Shown here: positions 1 to 8,258 of the stretch, one piece after another
How positions within the stretch are numbered: the first letter of the stretch is position 1
Layout: every line of letters begins with the position of its first letter
Assembly (NCBI GenBank): GCA_964420995.1
Contig: CAYQUX010000013.1
Location: 1 to 64,000 of the forward strand
Length of the DNA: 64,000 nt
DNA from: Leptolinea sp964420995
Lineage (GTDB): Bacteria; Chloroflexota; Anaerolineae; Anaerolineales; Anaerolineaceae
Direction of reading: 5' to 3'
Notes under the pieces: model-generated
What the model was told of the DNA's origin: nothing
Databases searched by the model: none
What the model saw: the letters and a program-made list of their open reading frames with translations, nothing else
Program-made: the position numbers and the translations under genes

Positions 1-29
1 GGATTGAGTCGAATCTGCCTGACCAGGTG

Positions 30-88
30 CCCCCATCCCGGCCTTCCCCCAATCCGAAAAGCAGGATTGGGAGAAGGTGACTTTCGAC
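30..88 (-). repeat. Dispersed hairpin repeat, core copy (minus orientation)
   Basis: This is a copy, in reverse orientation, of the hairpin core that recurs at 11.8-12.5 kb and 54.7-54.9 kb. The arms CCTTCCCCCAATCC (43-56) and GGATTGGGAGAAGG (64-77) form an almost perfect stem, flanked by a conserved CCCCATCCCGG on one side and GACTTTCGAC on the other. It lies outside any credible gene. Confidence 0.8.
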
Positions 89-109
89 AGGTTGCGAATT
101 AATGAAGTG

Positions 110-205
110 TCCTGTGTCTCCTCCATTTTCGCTCAATGAAAATGGAGGAGGCTGGCTGCTTGCGCTCCAGGCGTATTTTCCTGGAGAGGGGACCAGGTCA
201 GGTTG
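110..205 (+). repeat. Second dispersed repeat module with two hairpins
   Basis: This roughly 95-base module begins near TCCTGTGTCTCC and contains two stem-loops: CTCCATTTTC/GAAAATGGAG and CTCCAG/CTGGAG. A close copy lies in the opposite orientation at about 54546-54655. Both copies are flanked by the core hairpin repeat, so the two modules appear to travel as a cassette. No credible protein is encoded; the open frame across 102-347 is made of repeat sequence. Confidence 0.7.
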
Positions 206-231
206 CATGCGCATCCCGGGCAAGAGCCCAC

Positions 232-285
232 AACCCGGCCTTTCCCGAATCCGAAAAGCAGGACTGGGAGAAGGTGATTTTCGAC
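232..285 (-). repeat. Dispersed hairpin repeat, diverged core copy
   Basis: This is a diverged minus-orientation copy of the core, with arms near CCTTTCCCGAATCC and GGACTGGGAGAAGG and the conserved flank ATTTTCGAC. Together with the copy at 30-88 it brackets the second module. Apart from these elements I see nothing in the first 336 bases. Confidence 0.7.
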
Positions 286-336
286 TGATTAAGAATCTCG
301 GGACCCTCTTAAATCTCCTCTGTTTACCCTGTAAGA

Positions 337-600
337 TCAATACTTGAAATAAAGAATAAACAGGAAAATGATCAAGGCGATGGAAATACCCGTTAACACC
401 CAGCCAACGAGGTCACCCGCCTTTTTTATCTTCAGTTTTTCTTCCTCAGGGACATTCAACTTTCTCAGGTTCTTTTGCATCCCCAGGGCGATCCAGCCGA
501 TTGGACCGGCAGTCAGGAACCAGGCAGCCGGGTTGTATCCTTTGCTTTGCGCCCACCAGGCCTGCAGCGCGCAAAGCAGAACTGAAATGATTTCCTTCAT
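337..600 (-). CDS. Small two-helix membrane protein, unknown function
   Basis: This 87-residue protein is predicted to lie in the membrane. A first hydrophobic stretch (about residues 5-38) contains AAWFLTAGPIGWIALGMQ and a second (about 62-86) ends in LFILYFKY, separated by a charged loop (KLNVPEEEKLKIKK). I chose the ATG at 600 because GGAG sits seven bases upstream; the frame can be extended to 666 but that extension has no good ribosome site. It is divergent from the aromatic operon, and a TATAAT lies at 679-684 on this strand. I do not recognise the family. Confidence 0.6.
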   Translation of the reverse strand: MKEIISVLLCALQAWWAQSKGYNPAAWFLTAGPIGWIALGMQKNLRKLNVPEEEKLKIKKAGDLVGWVLTGISIALIIFLFILYFKY

Positions 601-727
601 GTATAACTCCTCAGTGTCAGCGATTGTGGAAAGTATCACCGGAAGACATCCCCGAAAAACCCCCACACTTTTTTCTTAATTATAGGGGATTTTCTTAACT
701 TCATACTCTTAAAAAGCAAATTCCCTC

Positions 728-755
728 TTGACGGAATGTTTTTTTGAGCTACAAT
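728..755 (+). promoter_or_regulatory. Sigma70-type promoter of the aromatic operon
   Basis: TTGACG (728-733) and TACAAT (750-755) are separated by 16 bases, close to the sigma70 consensus. Transcription would start near 762, about 11 bases before the aromatic leader ORF at 773. Being so close to the leader peptide, it fits an attenuated operon. Confidence 0.65.
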
Positions 756-772
756 AATTTGAACGGTTTGAA

Positions 773-853
773 ATGAACACATATAAATCCTCCCGCTTTT
801 TTACCTATTACTATTTTTATGGCGCCACAGCCCTGAGGCCGCCACTGGTTTAG
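773..853 (+). CDS. Phe/Tyr-rich leader peptide of the aromatic operon
   Basis: This 26-codon ORF (ATG 773, TAG 851) encodes a peptide with the run RFFTYYYFYG: codons 9-16 include UUU UUU ACC UAU UAC UAU UUU UAU, so seven of eight are Phe or Tyr. There is no Trp codon. It lies between a good promoter and a terminator hairpin, ahead of chorismate mutase and DAHP synthase, the architecture of classical ribosome-stalling attenuators such as those of pheA and pheST. Its ribosome site is weak (GGTTTG). The inference is that charged tRNA-Phe and tRNA-Tyr levels set read-through into the operon. Confidence 0.7.
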   Translation: MNTYKSSRFFTYYYFYGATALRPPLV

Positions 854-884
854 GTTAAGCGGGAATAAACGAGTAAATCCCCTG

Positions 885-914
885 ACACGATGCCAAAAGC
901 GGCATCGTGTTTTT
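885..914 (+). terminator. Attenuator terminator upstream of aroH
   Basis: ACACGATGCC (885-894) and GGCATCGTGT (901-910) form a perfect 10-bp stem with a six-base loop, followed by a T run (910-914) and further T-rich sequence. It lies between the leader stop codon and aroH. A possible competing pairing is TCCCGCTT (791-798, inside the leader codons) with AAGCGGGA (857-864). I could not identify by eye the segment that would act as the antiterminator. Confidence 0.75.
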
Positions 915-933
915 GTTGTTCAAGGAGTAATGC

Positions 934-1371
934 ATGTTTTCAAGAGGAATACGCGGCGCCACCACAGTGGCTAAAAATGAAGAAGCAAGCATCCTGTCGG
1001 CCATCACGGAGCTGTTGACAGTCATTCAGCAGGCGAATCCCTCTCTGGCTCCCGAGGACCTGTCTTTCGCGCTGTTCACCGTGACCGATGACATAACAGC
1101 CGCTTTCCCCGCGCGGGCTGCCCGTCAAATGGGTTGGACGAACGTCCCGTTGATGTGCGCCCGTGAAATCCCGGTGGAGAACAGTCTGCCGTTGTGCATC
1201 CGGGTATTGCTCACCTGGAACACTCCACTGACCCAGAAAGAGATCAAACATGTTTATTTACGCCAGGCGGCCGCTTTACGCCCCGACCTGGCGTTTTCTT
1301 TAAATATCACATCATCCGGGATGGAAAACGCCAACCTTCCGGGTGACAATCCTGGAGGAGAGACGAAATGA
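934..1371 (+). CDS. aroH: Chorismate mutase, AroH type (monofunctional)
   Basis: This cytoplasmic enzyme converts chorismate to prephenate, the branch point to Phe and Tyr. The 145-residue protein matches the Bacillus AroH fold: RGIRGATTV at residues 4-12 carries the active-site Arg, MCARE around 76-80 supplies Cys and Glu, CIRVLL near 90 the second Arg, and HVYLRQAAALRPDL holds the C-terminal Tyr and Arg. AAGGAG lies seven bases before the ATG. It is the first enzyme gene after the attenuator, and its stop overlaps the aroF start in ATGA, so translation is probably coupled. Confidence 0.93.
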   Translation: MFSRGIRGATTVAKNEEASILSAITELLTVIQQANPSLAPEDLSFALFTVTDDITAAFPARAARQMGWTNVPLMCAREIPVENSLPLCIRVLLTWNTPLTQKEIKHVYLRQAAALRPDLAFSLNITSSGMENANLPGDNPGGETK

Positions 1372-2378
1372 TGGTCGTTATGAATATGGACGCAACAAAG
1401 GAACAAATTGACGCCGTGGTCACCCGGGTGGAAGCCAACAAGTACAGGGTGATCATCAACAAAGGGGAAGAACGCACGGTGATCGCCGTTGTGGGTCCCA
1501 ATCCTTCCGCTCTGCGGGAACAGATCATGTTCATGCCGGGCGTGGATCATACCGTACCCATTTCCCGACCGTACAAAGTGGCTTCGCGTGAATTCATCCC
1601 GGAAAACACGGTATTTCCGCTGGATGGATTTGAGATCGGCGGAGATGAAGTGGTGCTTATTGCCGGTCCATGCGCGGTGGAAAGCCGTTCACAACTGCTG
1701 GAAGCCGCGCATGCCGTCAAGGAAGCCGGCGCGCACGCCCTGCGCGGCGGGGCGTTCAAGCCGCGTTCTTCACCCTACAGTTTCCAGGGCCTGGGTGAGG
1801 AAGGCCTGGTAATCCTGGCGGAAGCCCGTGAACAGACCGGCTTGCCGATTTTCACCGAAGTCATGGCGCCCGAGCAGGTTCCATTGGTCGCCAAATACGC
1901 TGATGTTTTACAGATCGGTGCGCGTAACATGCAGAACTTCTCCCTGCTGCATGCCGCCGGTGAATGTGACAAACCGGTACTCCTTAAACGCGGACCGTCC
2001 GCGTTGATCGAAGAGCTGCTCATGGCAGCCGAGTATATCCTCTCGCACGGCAACCGGCGGGTGATGCTCTGCGAACGTGGGGTGCGTACCTTCGAAACCG
2101 CCACACGCAACACCACAGATATTAATGCCATTCCCGTGTTGAAAAACCTGACCCACCTGCCTGTGATCCTGGATCCCAGCCACAGCACCGGTCATGCTGA
2201 CCTTGTCGCGCCGGTGGCGCGCGCGGGTATCGCCGCGGGCGCCGATGGATTGATCATCGAAGTCCATCCCAACCCGAAGGAAGCCCTTTCCGACGGCGGT
2301 CAATCGCTGACGCCGGAAAAATTCGCGCTTCTGGTTAAACAGGCCAAAGGGATCGCCCGGGAAGTGGGACGAAAATAA
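1368..2378 (+). CDS. aroF: 3-deoxy-7-phosphoheptulonate (DAHP) synthase, type I-beta
   Basis: This enzyme condenses phosphoenolpyruvate and erythrose 4-phosphate in the first committed step of the shikimate pathway. The 336 residues comprise an N-terminal ferredoxin-like regulatory domain (about 1-65) as in the Thermotoga enzyme, then the TIM barrel with GPCAVES (about 99-105), RGGAFKPRSSPYSFQG, QIGARNMQN, LLKRG and PSHSTGHADL. In characterised homologues the ferredoxin-like domain mediates Tyr or Phe feedback inhibition, so control here may act at both enzyme and transcript level. GGAGGAGA precedes the ATG, which overlaps the aroH stop. Confidence 0.95.
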   Translation: MMVVMNMDATKEQIDAVVTRVEANKYRVIINKGEERTVIAVVGPNPSALREQIMFMPGVDHTVPISRPYKVASREFIPENTVFPLDGFEIGGDEVVLIAGPCAVESRSQLLEAAHAVKEAGAHALRGGAFKPRSSPYSFQGLGEEGLVILAEAREQTGLPIFTEVMAPEQVPLVAKYADVLQIGARNMQNFSLLHAAGECDKPVLLKRGPSALIEELLMAAEYILSHGNRRVMLCERGVRTFETATRNTTDINAIPVLKNLTHLPVILDPSHSTGHADLVAPVARAGIAAGADGLIIEVHPNPKEALSDGGQSLTPEKFALLVKQAKGIAREVGRK

Positions 2379-2379
2379 T

Positions 2380-3258
2380 ATGCCTGATGAAGAACCTGGC
2401 TTTTTTACGGAGAAACACGTGGCCATTTTCGGTTTAGGACTGATGGGCGGATCGCTTGCCATGGCATTAAAAGGTCATACGCGTCTATTGACGGGTATAG
2501 ACCCGGATGTGACCGCCGTGGAAAACGCGCTTCGCAGGGAGATCGTGGACCAGGCGAATGTACGGGTTGGTTCACGGTTGACAGATGTGGATATCGTCAT
2601 TCTTGCCGCGCCGGTAAACACCATCATCCATTTGTTGGAAAAACTTCCAGCGTTGGTGCCGGGAAAATGCCTTGTGCTGGATCTTGGTTCCACCAAGCGC
2701 CGCATTTGTTCGGCTATGAATGAACTTCCCGCCCGTTTTGATGCCCTGGGCGGCCACCCCATGTGCGGCAAGGAAACCGGCGGTCTGGATGGGGCGGAAG
2801 CGTCACTTTTCGAAGATGCCGCTTTCGCTTTTGTTCCACTTGAACGAACCACACCGGAAGCGCGTGAAACAGCCGCTGAACTGGCAAGATTACTTGGCTC
2901 ACGCGCTGTCTGGATGGACGCGGAAACCCATGACTTTCATGTGGCAGCCACCAGTCATCTTCCCTACCTTGCTGCCAACGCGCTGGCTTTCTGCACGCCC
3001 GTTTCTGCGGCTCCGATGGCAGCCAGCGGTTTCGCCAGCGCCACCCGGCTGGCCGTCACCCCGCCATCCATGATGATGGATGTGCTGGACACCAACCGTG
3101 ACGCCATTCTGCAATCTCTCCACAGTTTCTGTGCGCATCTGGCGGATTTGGAAAAATTGTTATTAACCGGAGATCTCCCCGCGCTGCAAGCTTGCCTGGC
3201 TGCCGGGGCGGAAAACCGGATACGTATTGAATCATCTGGAAAAGGCAAATCGTTATGA
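2380..3258 (+). CDS. tyrA: Prephenate (or arogenate) dehydrogenase
   Basis: This enzyme oxidatively decarboxylates prephenate or arogenate on the way to tyrosine. The 292 residues start with a Rossmann motif GLGLMGGS (about 17-24), followed by GGHPMCGKETGG and HDFHVAATSHLPY (about 185-197), which contain the conserved substrate-binding and catalytic residues of the family. No ACT or chorismate mutase domain is attached; the mutase is the separate aroH. It begins one base after the aroF stop and its stop overlaps the aroA start. Choice between prephenate and arogenate, and NAD or NADP, cannot be read from the sequence. Confidence 0.9.
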   Translation: MPDEEPGFFTEKHVAIFGLGLMGGSLAMALKGHTRLLTGIDPDVTAVENALRREIVDQANVRVGSRLTDVDIVILAAPVNTIIHLLEKLPALVPGKCLVLDLGSTKRRICSAMNELPARFDALGGHPMCGKETGGLDGAEASLFEDAAFAFVPLERTTPEARETAAELARLLGSRAVWMDAETHDFHVAATSHLPYLAANALAFCTPVSAAPMAASGFASATRLAVTPPSMMMDVLDTNRDAILQSLHSFCAHLADLEKLLLTGDLPALQACLAAGAENRIRIESSGKGKSL

Positions 3259-4619
3259 ATTTATCCATTCTTCCCGGACACCCTCTTAAAGGGACCATTT
3301 CGCTTCCCGGTGACAAATCACTGTCACATCGGGCGGCATTATTCGCGGCCATGTCTTCCGGACGAAGCCAGATAGATAATTTTCTCGTTTCCGGCGTGAC
3401 GTCACAGATGCTTGACGCGTTAACCCGGCTGGGCATCACCTGGAAGCTGAATGGAACCAGCCTCAGCGTGGATGGCAAAGGACTGGGCGGATTTTCCATT
3501 CCCTTTGGCCCATTAAATTGCGGTAATTCCGCCTCCACTCTGAGGTTTTTGGCTGGAGCGCTGGCATCCAGTGGAACACCCGCTGTTCTGGATGGATCCG
3601 CCGGGCTGCGCCGCCGCCCGATGGATCGCATCATCACCCCCTTGCAGCAGATGGGAGTGAATATCAAGGGGAACTCCGGGTTTGCCCCACTGAGTATGGG
3701 GGTCTCTCAGCTTCCCCTGCGCGGCGGAACCTTTGAATTGCCCGTGGCCAGCGCGCAGGTGAAGACCTGTCTTCTGCTGGCTGGACTGGCTTCCGCCGAA
3801 CCGGTGACCATCATTGAACCCGGTTTCTCTCGTGACCATACCGAGCGAATGTTGACCGGTATGGGAGTAACCATCCGCGCGGAGAAATCCGGCACAAATG
3901 GATCATCCCGCTACCTGACCCACCTGACCCCTCTGCCCGCGCGGTATCCCTTGAAACCCATTAACATGACTCTCCCCGGCGATTTTTCATCGGCCGCTTT
4001 TCTCATCGTGGCCGCGTTGATCACACCGGGTTCTGACATTACGCTGAAGAATATTGGATTGAACGCCACCCGTACAGGTTTGCTGGATATTCTGCTTTCC
4101 ATGGGCGCGGACATCCAGATCACCGCGCAGCCCTCTCGTAATGGCGAACCGGTGGGTGATCTGACGGTTCGCTCCAGCACATTGAAAGGGGTGACCATTT
4201 CCGGCGGGCAGGTGGTTCGCATGATCGACGAATTCCCCATCTTTGCCGTGGCAGCCGCCTTCGCTCAGGGTACATCCATAGTGTGCAACGCGGAAGAACT
4301 GCGCGTCAAAGAATCTGACCGTATTTCAGCCCTGTGCGATGAATTGCGCAATCTGGGTGTGGATGTGAACGAAGCGCCTGATGGCTTCACCATCCGTGGC
4401 ACCGGCGAGATCAAAGGCGGATCGATCAATCCCCATGGCGACCATCGTCTGGCTATGTCCATGGCCATTGCGGGACTGGCAGCTCAAAACCACATCACCA
4501 TTCAAAACTCTGAGATTATGAAAGAGTCTTTCCCTGAATTCGCCGATGTGATCATCAAATTGGGCGGCAGCATGTCGCAAACCGTTGACGCTTCAAACCT
4601 TGAAAAGGTATCCGCCTGA
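3255..4619 (+). CDS. aroA: EPSP synthase (3-phosphoshikimate 1-carboxyvinyltransferase), class II-like
   Basis: This enzyme transfers the enolpyruvyl group of PEP to shikimate 3-phosphate. The 454 residues include PGDKSLSHR near the N terminus, GNSASTLR (about 90-97), RRRPMDRI, SAQVKTC, SRDHTERM (about 192) and KESDR (about 352). The wording RPMxR, SAQVK and RDHTE matches class II enzymes. The PEP loop reads NSA where class I enzymes read NAG, placing Ala at the position of E. coli Gly96. The ATG overlaps the tyrA stop and the gene ends in a TGATG overlap with aroE. Confidence 0.95.
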   Translation: MNLSILPGHPLKGTISLPGDKSLSHRAALFAAMSSGRSQIDNFLVSGVTSQMLDALTRLGITWKLNGTSLSVDGKGLGGFSIPFGPLNCGNSASTLRFLAGALASSGTPAVLDGSAGLRRRPMDRIITPLQQMGVNIKGNSGFAPLSMGVSQLPLRGGTFELPVASAQVKTCLLLAGLASAEPVTIIEPGFSRDHTERMLTGMGVTIRAEKSGTNGSSRYLTHLTPLPARYPLKPINMTLPGDFSSAAFLIVAALITPGSDITLKNIGLNATRTGLLDILLSMGADIQITAQPSRNGEPVGDLTVRSSTLKGVTISGGQVVRMIDEFPIFAVAAAFAQGTSIVCNAEELRVKESDRISALCDELRNLGVDVNEAPDGFTIRGTGEIKGGSINPHGDHRLAMSMAIAGLAAQNHITIQNSEIMKESFPEFADVIIKLGGSMSQTVDASNLEKVSA

Positions 4620-5488
4620 TGGTCTCCGTTGGGAGAACCTTCCACCTGGGATTAATCGGGTGGCCTCTCGGTCACAGCCTGTCACCGGTCATGCACCAGG
4701 CGGCGCTTGCGGCAGCCGGGTTGGCCGGCGGCTATTCTCTGTTTCCCATCCAACCGGGGGATGAGGGAGCGTCCCGGCTTGCTGAAACCCTGCAACAGGT
4801 GCGCGCCGGTGAAATCGATGGCCTGAATGTGACCATTCCGCACAAGCAACAGGTCATTCCCCTGCTGGATGAACTGTCACCCGCCGCGCAAGCCATTGGC
4901 GCGGTAAACACCATTACATGGCGCGATGGAAAACTCATCGGGGAAAATACCGATTGGATCGGTTTTACCAATGGGCTTGAGGATTTATTTCAAGAAATAA
5001 TTCCTTTTTCCGACCGTAAAGCCCTGGTTCTGGGGGCTGGCGGATCAGCGCGCGCGGTGGTTTTTGCCCTGACTCAGTTGAACTGGCAGGTGACGGTTGC
5101 CGCCCGCCGGTTGGAACAGGCTGGCAAACTGGCTGCCGATTTCACCTCATCCGGAATTGAAATCCAACCGGTTGTATTGAATGAAACCTGTGTGAATTCA
5201 TCCATTCGGCTGATCGTCAACACCACCCCTCTGGGGATGAGCCCGCGTGTCGCAGATTCGCCCTGGCCTGCCGGAGCCGCCTTCCCTGTGGGCGCGGCAC
5301 TCTATGACCTGGTTTACAATCCACCGGAAACAACCCTGATGAAGACGGCAGCCGCATACGGCTTGCGGACGACTAACGGATTGGGGATGCTGGCCGGGCA
5401 GGCGGCCCGGTCTTTCGAGATATGGACTGGAATTAATTTACCTGTCGATCTGTTCCGCCAGGCCGCGATTGAAAGGATGCCCGCATGA
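4619..5488 (+). CDS. aroE: Shikimate dehydrogenase
   Basis: This enzyme reduces 3-dehydroshikimate to shikimate with NADPH. The 289 residues show GWPLGHSLSPVMH at the N terminus for substrate binding, NVTIPHK (about 69-75) with the catalytic Lys, the Asp of ENTDWIGF, and a dinucleotide-binding GAGGSARA (about 139-146). Its length is typical of AroE. Its start and stop overlap aroA and aroC respectively. Confidence 0.95.
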   Translation: MVSVGRTFHLGLIGWPLGHSLSPVMHQAALAAAGLAGGYSLFPIQPGDEGASRLAETLQQVRAGEIDGLNVTIPHKQQVIPLLDELSPAAQAIGAVNTITWRDGKLIGENTDWIGFTNGLEDLFQEIIPFSDRKALVLGAGGSARAVVFALTQLNWQVTVAARRLEQAGKLAADFTSSGIEIQPVVLNETCVNSSIRLIVNTTPLGMSPRVADSPWPAGAAFPVGAALYDLVYNPPETTLMKTAAAYGLRTTNGLGMLAGQAARSFEIWTGINLPVDLFRQAAIERMPA

Positions 5489-6657
5489 CATTGCGATTTC
5501 TCACCGCCGGTGAAAGCCACGGCCCGGCTTTGACAGCCATACTTGACGGTCTTCCCGCCGGGCTGGCGATTGATCCCGAGTCCATCAATTCTGATCTCTC
5601 CCGGCGCCAGAGCGGCACGGGAGCCGGTCCGCGCATGAAAATGGAACATGACCGTGCTCAAATTCTGGGCGGCGTGATGGGCGGCCTGACCACCGGCGCG
5701 CCGCTCGCGCTGTCGATTGAGAATCGCGATCACAGTCATTGGAACGGTAAAGAAATTGATCCATTCACCATTCCACGGCCCGGTCACGCCGACCTGACCG
5801 GCGCGGCCAAATTTGGCCTGACCGACCTGCGTCCGGCGCTTGAACGGGCGTCTGCCCGCGAAACCGCCGCGCGGGTGGCTGTTGGATCGGTCTGCCGCCA
5901 ATTGCTGGCGCAGTTTGGAATACGCGTGGAAGGCTATGTCCGTTCGATTGATGGGATAGATGCTGAGATTGAATCCATTTCGCTGGATGACCGAGTCAGG
6001 CAGGCTCGCCTGTCTGAAGTGAATTGTCCAGATCCACAGGCCGCCGCAGCCATGCAGGCGCGCATTCGCGAAGCCACCCTGGGCAAGGAGACTCTTGGCG
6101 GAGTGATTGAAGTGGCAGCCGCCGGACTGCCGGCTGGATTGGGTTCATACGCGCAGTGGAACCGGCGGCTGGAAGCGAAAATCGGCGCAGCAATTTTAAG
6201 TATTCAGGCCATCAAAGGCGTGGAGATTGGCCCCGCGTTCGAGAATTCCCGTAAGGCCGGTACCACCGTGCATGACGCCATTCAAACCGATGGCACACGT
6301 ATCATCCGGCCGTCAAACCGGGCAGGTGGACTGGAGGGCGGCATTACCAACGGAGAGCCGCTGATCGTGAGAGCGGCCATGAAACCCATCGCCACCACGC
6401 TCACCCCGCAACAGTCGGTAGACCTGGCAACCCGTCAGACTGTGGAAACAAAATACGAGCGCTCCGACTTTTGCCCGGTCCCGCGCGCCGTGGTGGTGGT
6501 CGAATCCATGCTGTGTTTTGTGCTGGCAAACGCGCTGCTTGAAAAACTTGGCGGCGACTCACTGGAGGAGATGCGCCCGCGCTTCGCCTCGTTGAATACC
6601 CTGCGAATGGATGATTTTCATCTCGACAATACCCCACATATCTGGTGGCCGGAATGA
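5485..6657 (+). CDS. aroC: Chorismate synthase
   Basis: This FMN-dependent enzyme removes phosphate from EPSP to give chorismate. The 390 residues begin with FLTAGESHGPALTAILDGLPAG, whose GESHG signature is diagnostic, and contain RQSGTGAGPRMKME, RPGHADLTGA, RASARETAARVA, and a late HTTD-like region replaced by DLATRQTVETKYERSD. The start overlaps the aroE stop in an ATGA and the stop overlaps the aroKB start. Confidence 0.94.
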   Translation: MTLRFLTAGESHGPALTAILDGLPAGLAIDPESINSDLSRRQSGTGAGPRMKMEHDRAQILGGVMGGLTTGAPLALSIENRDHSHWNGKEIDPFTIPRPGHADLTGAAKFGLTDLRPALERASARETAARVAVGSVCRQLLAQFGIRVEGYVRSIDGIDAEIESISLDDRVRQARLSEVNCPDPQAAAAMQARIREATLGKETLGGVIEVAAAGLPAGLGSYAQWNRRLEAKIGAAILSIQAIKGVEIGPAFENSRKAGTTVHDAIQTDGTRIIRPSNRAGGLEGGITNGEPLIVRAAMKPIATTLTPQQSVDLATRQTVETKYERSDFCPVPRAVVVVESMLCFVLANALLEKLGGDSLEEMRPRFASLNTLRMDDFHLDNTPHIWWPE

Positions 6658-8258
6658 CCACAATTTTTCTGTACGGCCCGCCCGGTTGCGGGAAAAGCAC
6701 TACCGGCCGCATCCTTGCCGCCAATCTTGACCTGCCTTTTTTTGATCTGGATAATGAGATCGAAAAAGAGACAGGCAAGCCCGTCTGGCAGATTTTCGCC
6801 GAAGAAGGTGAGGCTGAATTTCGCCGCCTTGAAACTGACATGCTGCAGAAGATGGCATCGGGCAAACCGGCTGTGATCGCCCTGGGCGGTGGAACCCTGC
6901 TTAATCCCGGAAATCGGCAAATCGCCGAGACCGCCGGACAGGTCATTGTTTTGGACGCACCCCTTCCGGTGATCCATATTCGTTTGAAAGATGACCCGAA
7001 TCAGCGCCCGCTGCTGGATGGCGAACTGGAAACGAAACTCAAGAACCTGCTTGAAACCCGCTCGGATCACTACAATTCCTTTACTAACCGGGTCGATACC
7101 GGCCAACTGACAGCCGGGCAAGCTGCCTGGCAGGCGCAAATCCTGCTGGGAAGGTTTCATATCAGGGGAATGGGCGCGAGCGAAACCAGTGCGTACGACG
7201 TACTTACGCAACCGGGAATTATTTCCACTGTTGGCCATGAAATGGCGGCACGGAAACTATCGGGCCCGGTTGTTCTGGTGACCGATGACCATGTCGGCCC
7301 GCTGTATGGTGAACTGGTCATGAAATCCCTTCGTGAAAATGATATTCCCGCGCAAATGGTGCAGATCAGAGCCGGGGAGGAATTCAAGACCATCCAGACA
7401 GTAAATGAACTATGGAATTCTTTTCTGTCGAATCAATTGGACCGGCAGAGTACAGTGATCGCCCTGGGTGGTGGCGTGGTCAGCGACCTGACCGGTTTCG
7501 CGGCTGCCACCTACCTGCGCGGAATCCGCTGGGTATGCCTGCCGACAACACTTTTATCCATGGCAGATGCTTCACTGGGTGGCAAGACCGGCGCCGATTT
7601 GCCAGAAGGCAAAAATCTCATCGGCGCGTTCCACGCGCCGTCGTTGGTGCTTGCCGACCCGGATGTGCTGTCCACCCTGCCGGAACGGGAACTGCGCGGC
7701 GGCATGGCTGAGGTCATCAAACACGGCGTGATCAGCGACCGGGTGTTGTTTGAAGCCTGCCGGGTATTGTCCGGCATACCGGTGGAAGAAATTCACCGTA
7801 GACCGCTGCCCGCCATCATCCGGCGGGCCATGGCGGTTAAGATTGGGGTGATCGAGCAGGATCCCTTTGAAGAGGGCATTCGCGCCACACTGAACGCCGG
7901 CCATACCATCGGTCACGCGGTGGAACTGGCCACCAACTTTACGGTCAGCCACGGCGAAGGCGTTTCCATTGGACTGGTGGTGGAAGCCCGCATGGCTGAA
8001 GAGCTGGGCGTGGCCCGCGCGGGACTGGCGGATGAGATCAGTGAAGCGCTGGCCGGAGTGAGTCTGCCGGTTATGATGCCGGTTGGAATAGACCGCGACA
8101 CGGTGGAAGCCGCCATCTTTCGCGACAAGAAACGTTCCGGCAACGGGGTCAATTTTGCCCTGCCGGTGGAAATCGGACAGGCAAGATATGGAATACGCCT
8201 GACAATGGATGATTTACGGAGAAACCATGCCTTCAATTCTTGTTTTACACGGACCTAA
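6654..8258 (+). CDS. aroKB: Fused shikimate kinase / 3-dehydroquinate synthase
   Basis: This bifunctional enzyme carries steps two and five of the pathway. Residues 1 to about 165 are shikimate kinase, with Walker A GPPGCGKST (8-16), the DLDNEIE substrate motif and ALGGGTLL. Residues from about 170 onward are 3-dehydroquinate synthase, with ALGGGVVSDLTGF, LPTTLLSMADASLGGKTG, GGMAEVIKHG and the metal-binding AGHTIGHA (about 413). Both halves look intact. I took the ATG at 6654 because it overlaps the aroC stop; an in-frame start at 6645 adds three residues. An AroK-AroB fusion is known in Thermotoga. Confidence 0.93.
   Translation: MTTIFLYGPPGCGKSTTGRILAANLDLPFFDLDNEIEKETGKPVWQIFAEEGEAEFRRLETDMLQKMASGKPAVIALGGGTLLNPGNRQIAETAGQVIVLDAPLPVIHIRLKDDPNQRPLLDGELETKLKNLLETRSDHYNSFTNRVDTGQLTAGQAAWQAQILLGRFHIRGMGASETSAYDVLTQPGIISTVGHEMAARKLSGPVVLVTDDHVGPLYGELVMKSLRENDIPAQMVQIRAGEEFKTIQTVNELWNSFLSNQLDRQSTVIALGGGVVSDLTGFAAATYLRGIRWVCLPTTLLSMADASLGGKTGADLPEGKNLIGAFHAPSLVLADPDVLSTLPERELRGGMAEVIKHGVISDRVLFEACRVLSGIPVEEIHRRPLPAIIRRAMAVKIGVIEQDPFEEGIRATLNAGHTIGHAVELATNFTVSHGEGVSIGLVVEARMAEELGVARAGLADEISEALAGVSLPVMMPVGIDRDTVEAAIFRDKKRSGNGVNFALPVEIGQARYGIRLTMDDLRRNHAFNSCFTRT

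Noticed and set aside
102..347. 81-codon open frame at the left end
   Set aside because: It runs through the dispersed repeat modules and has no ribosome site or recognisable motif.
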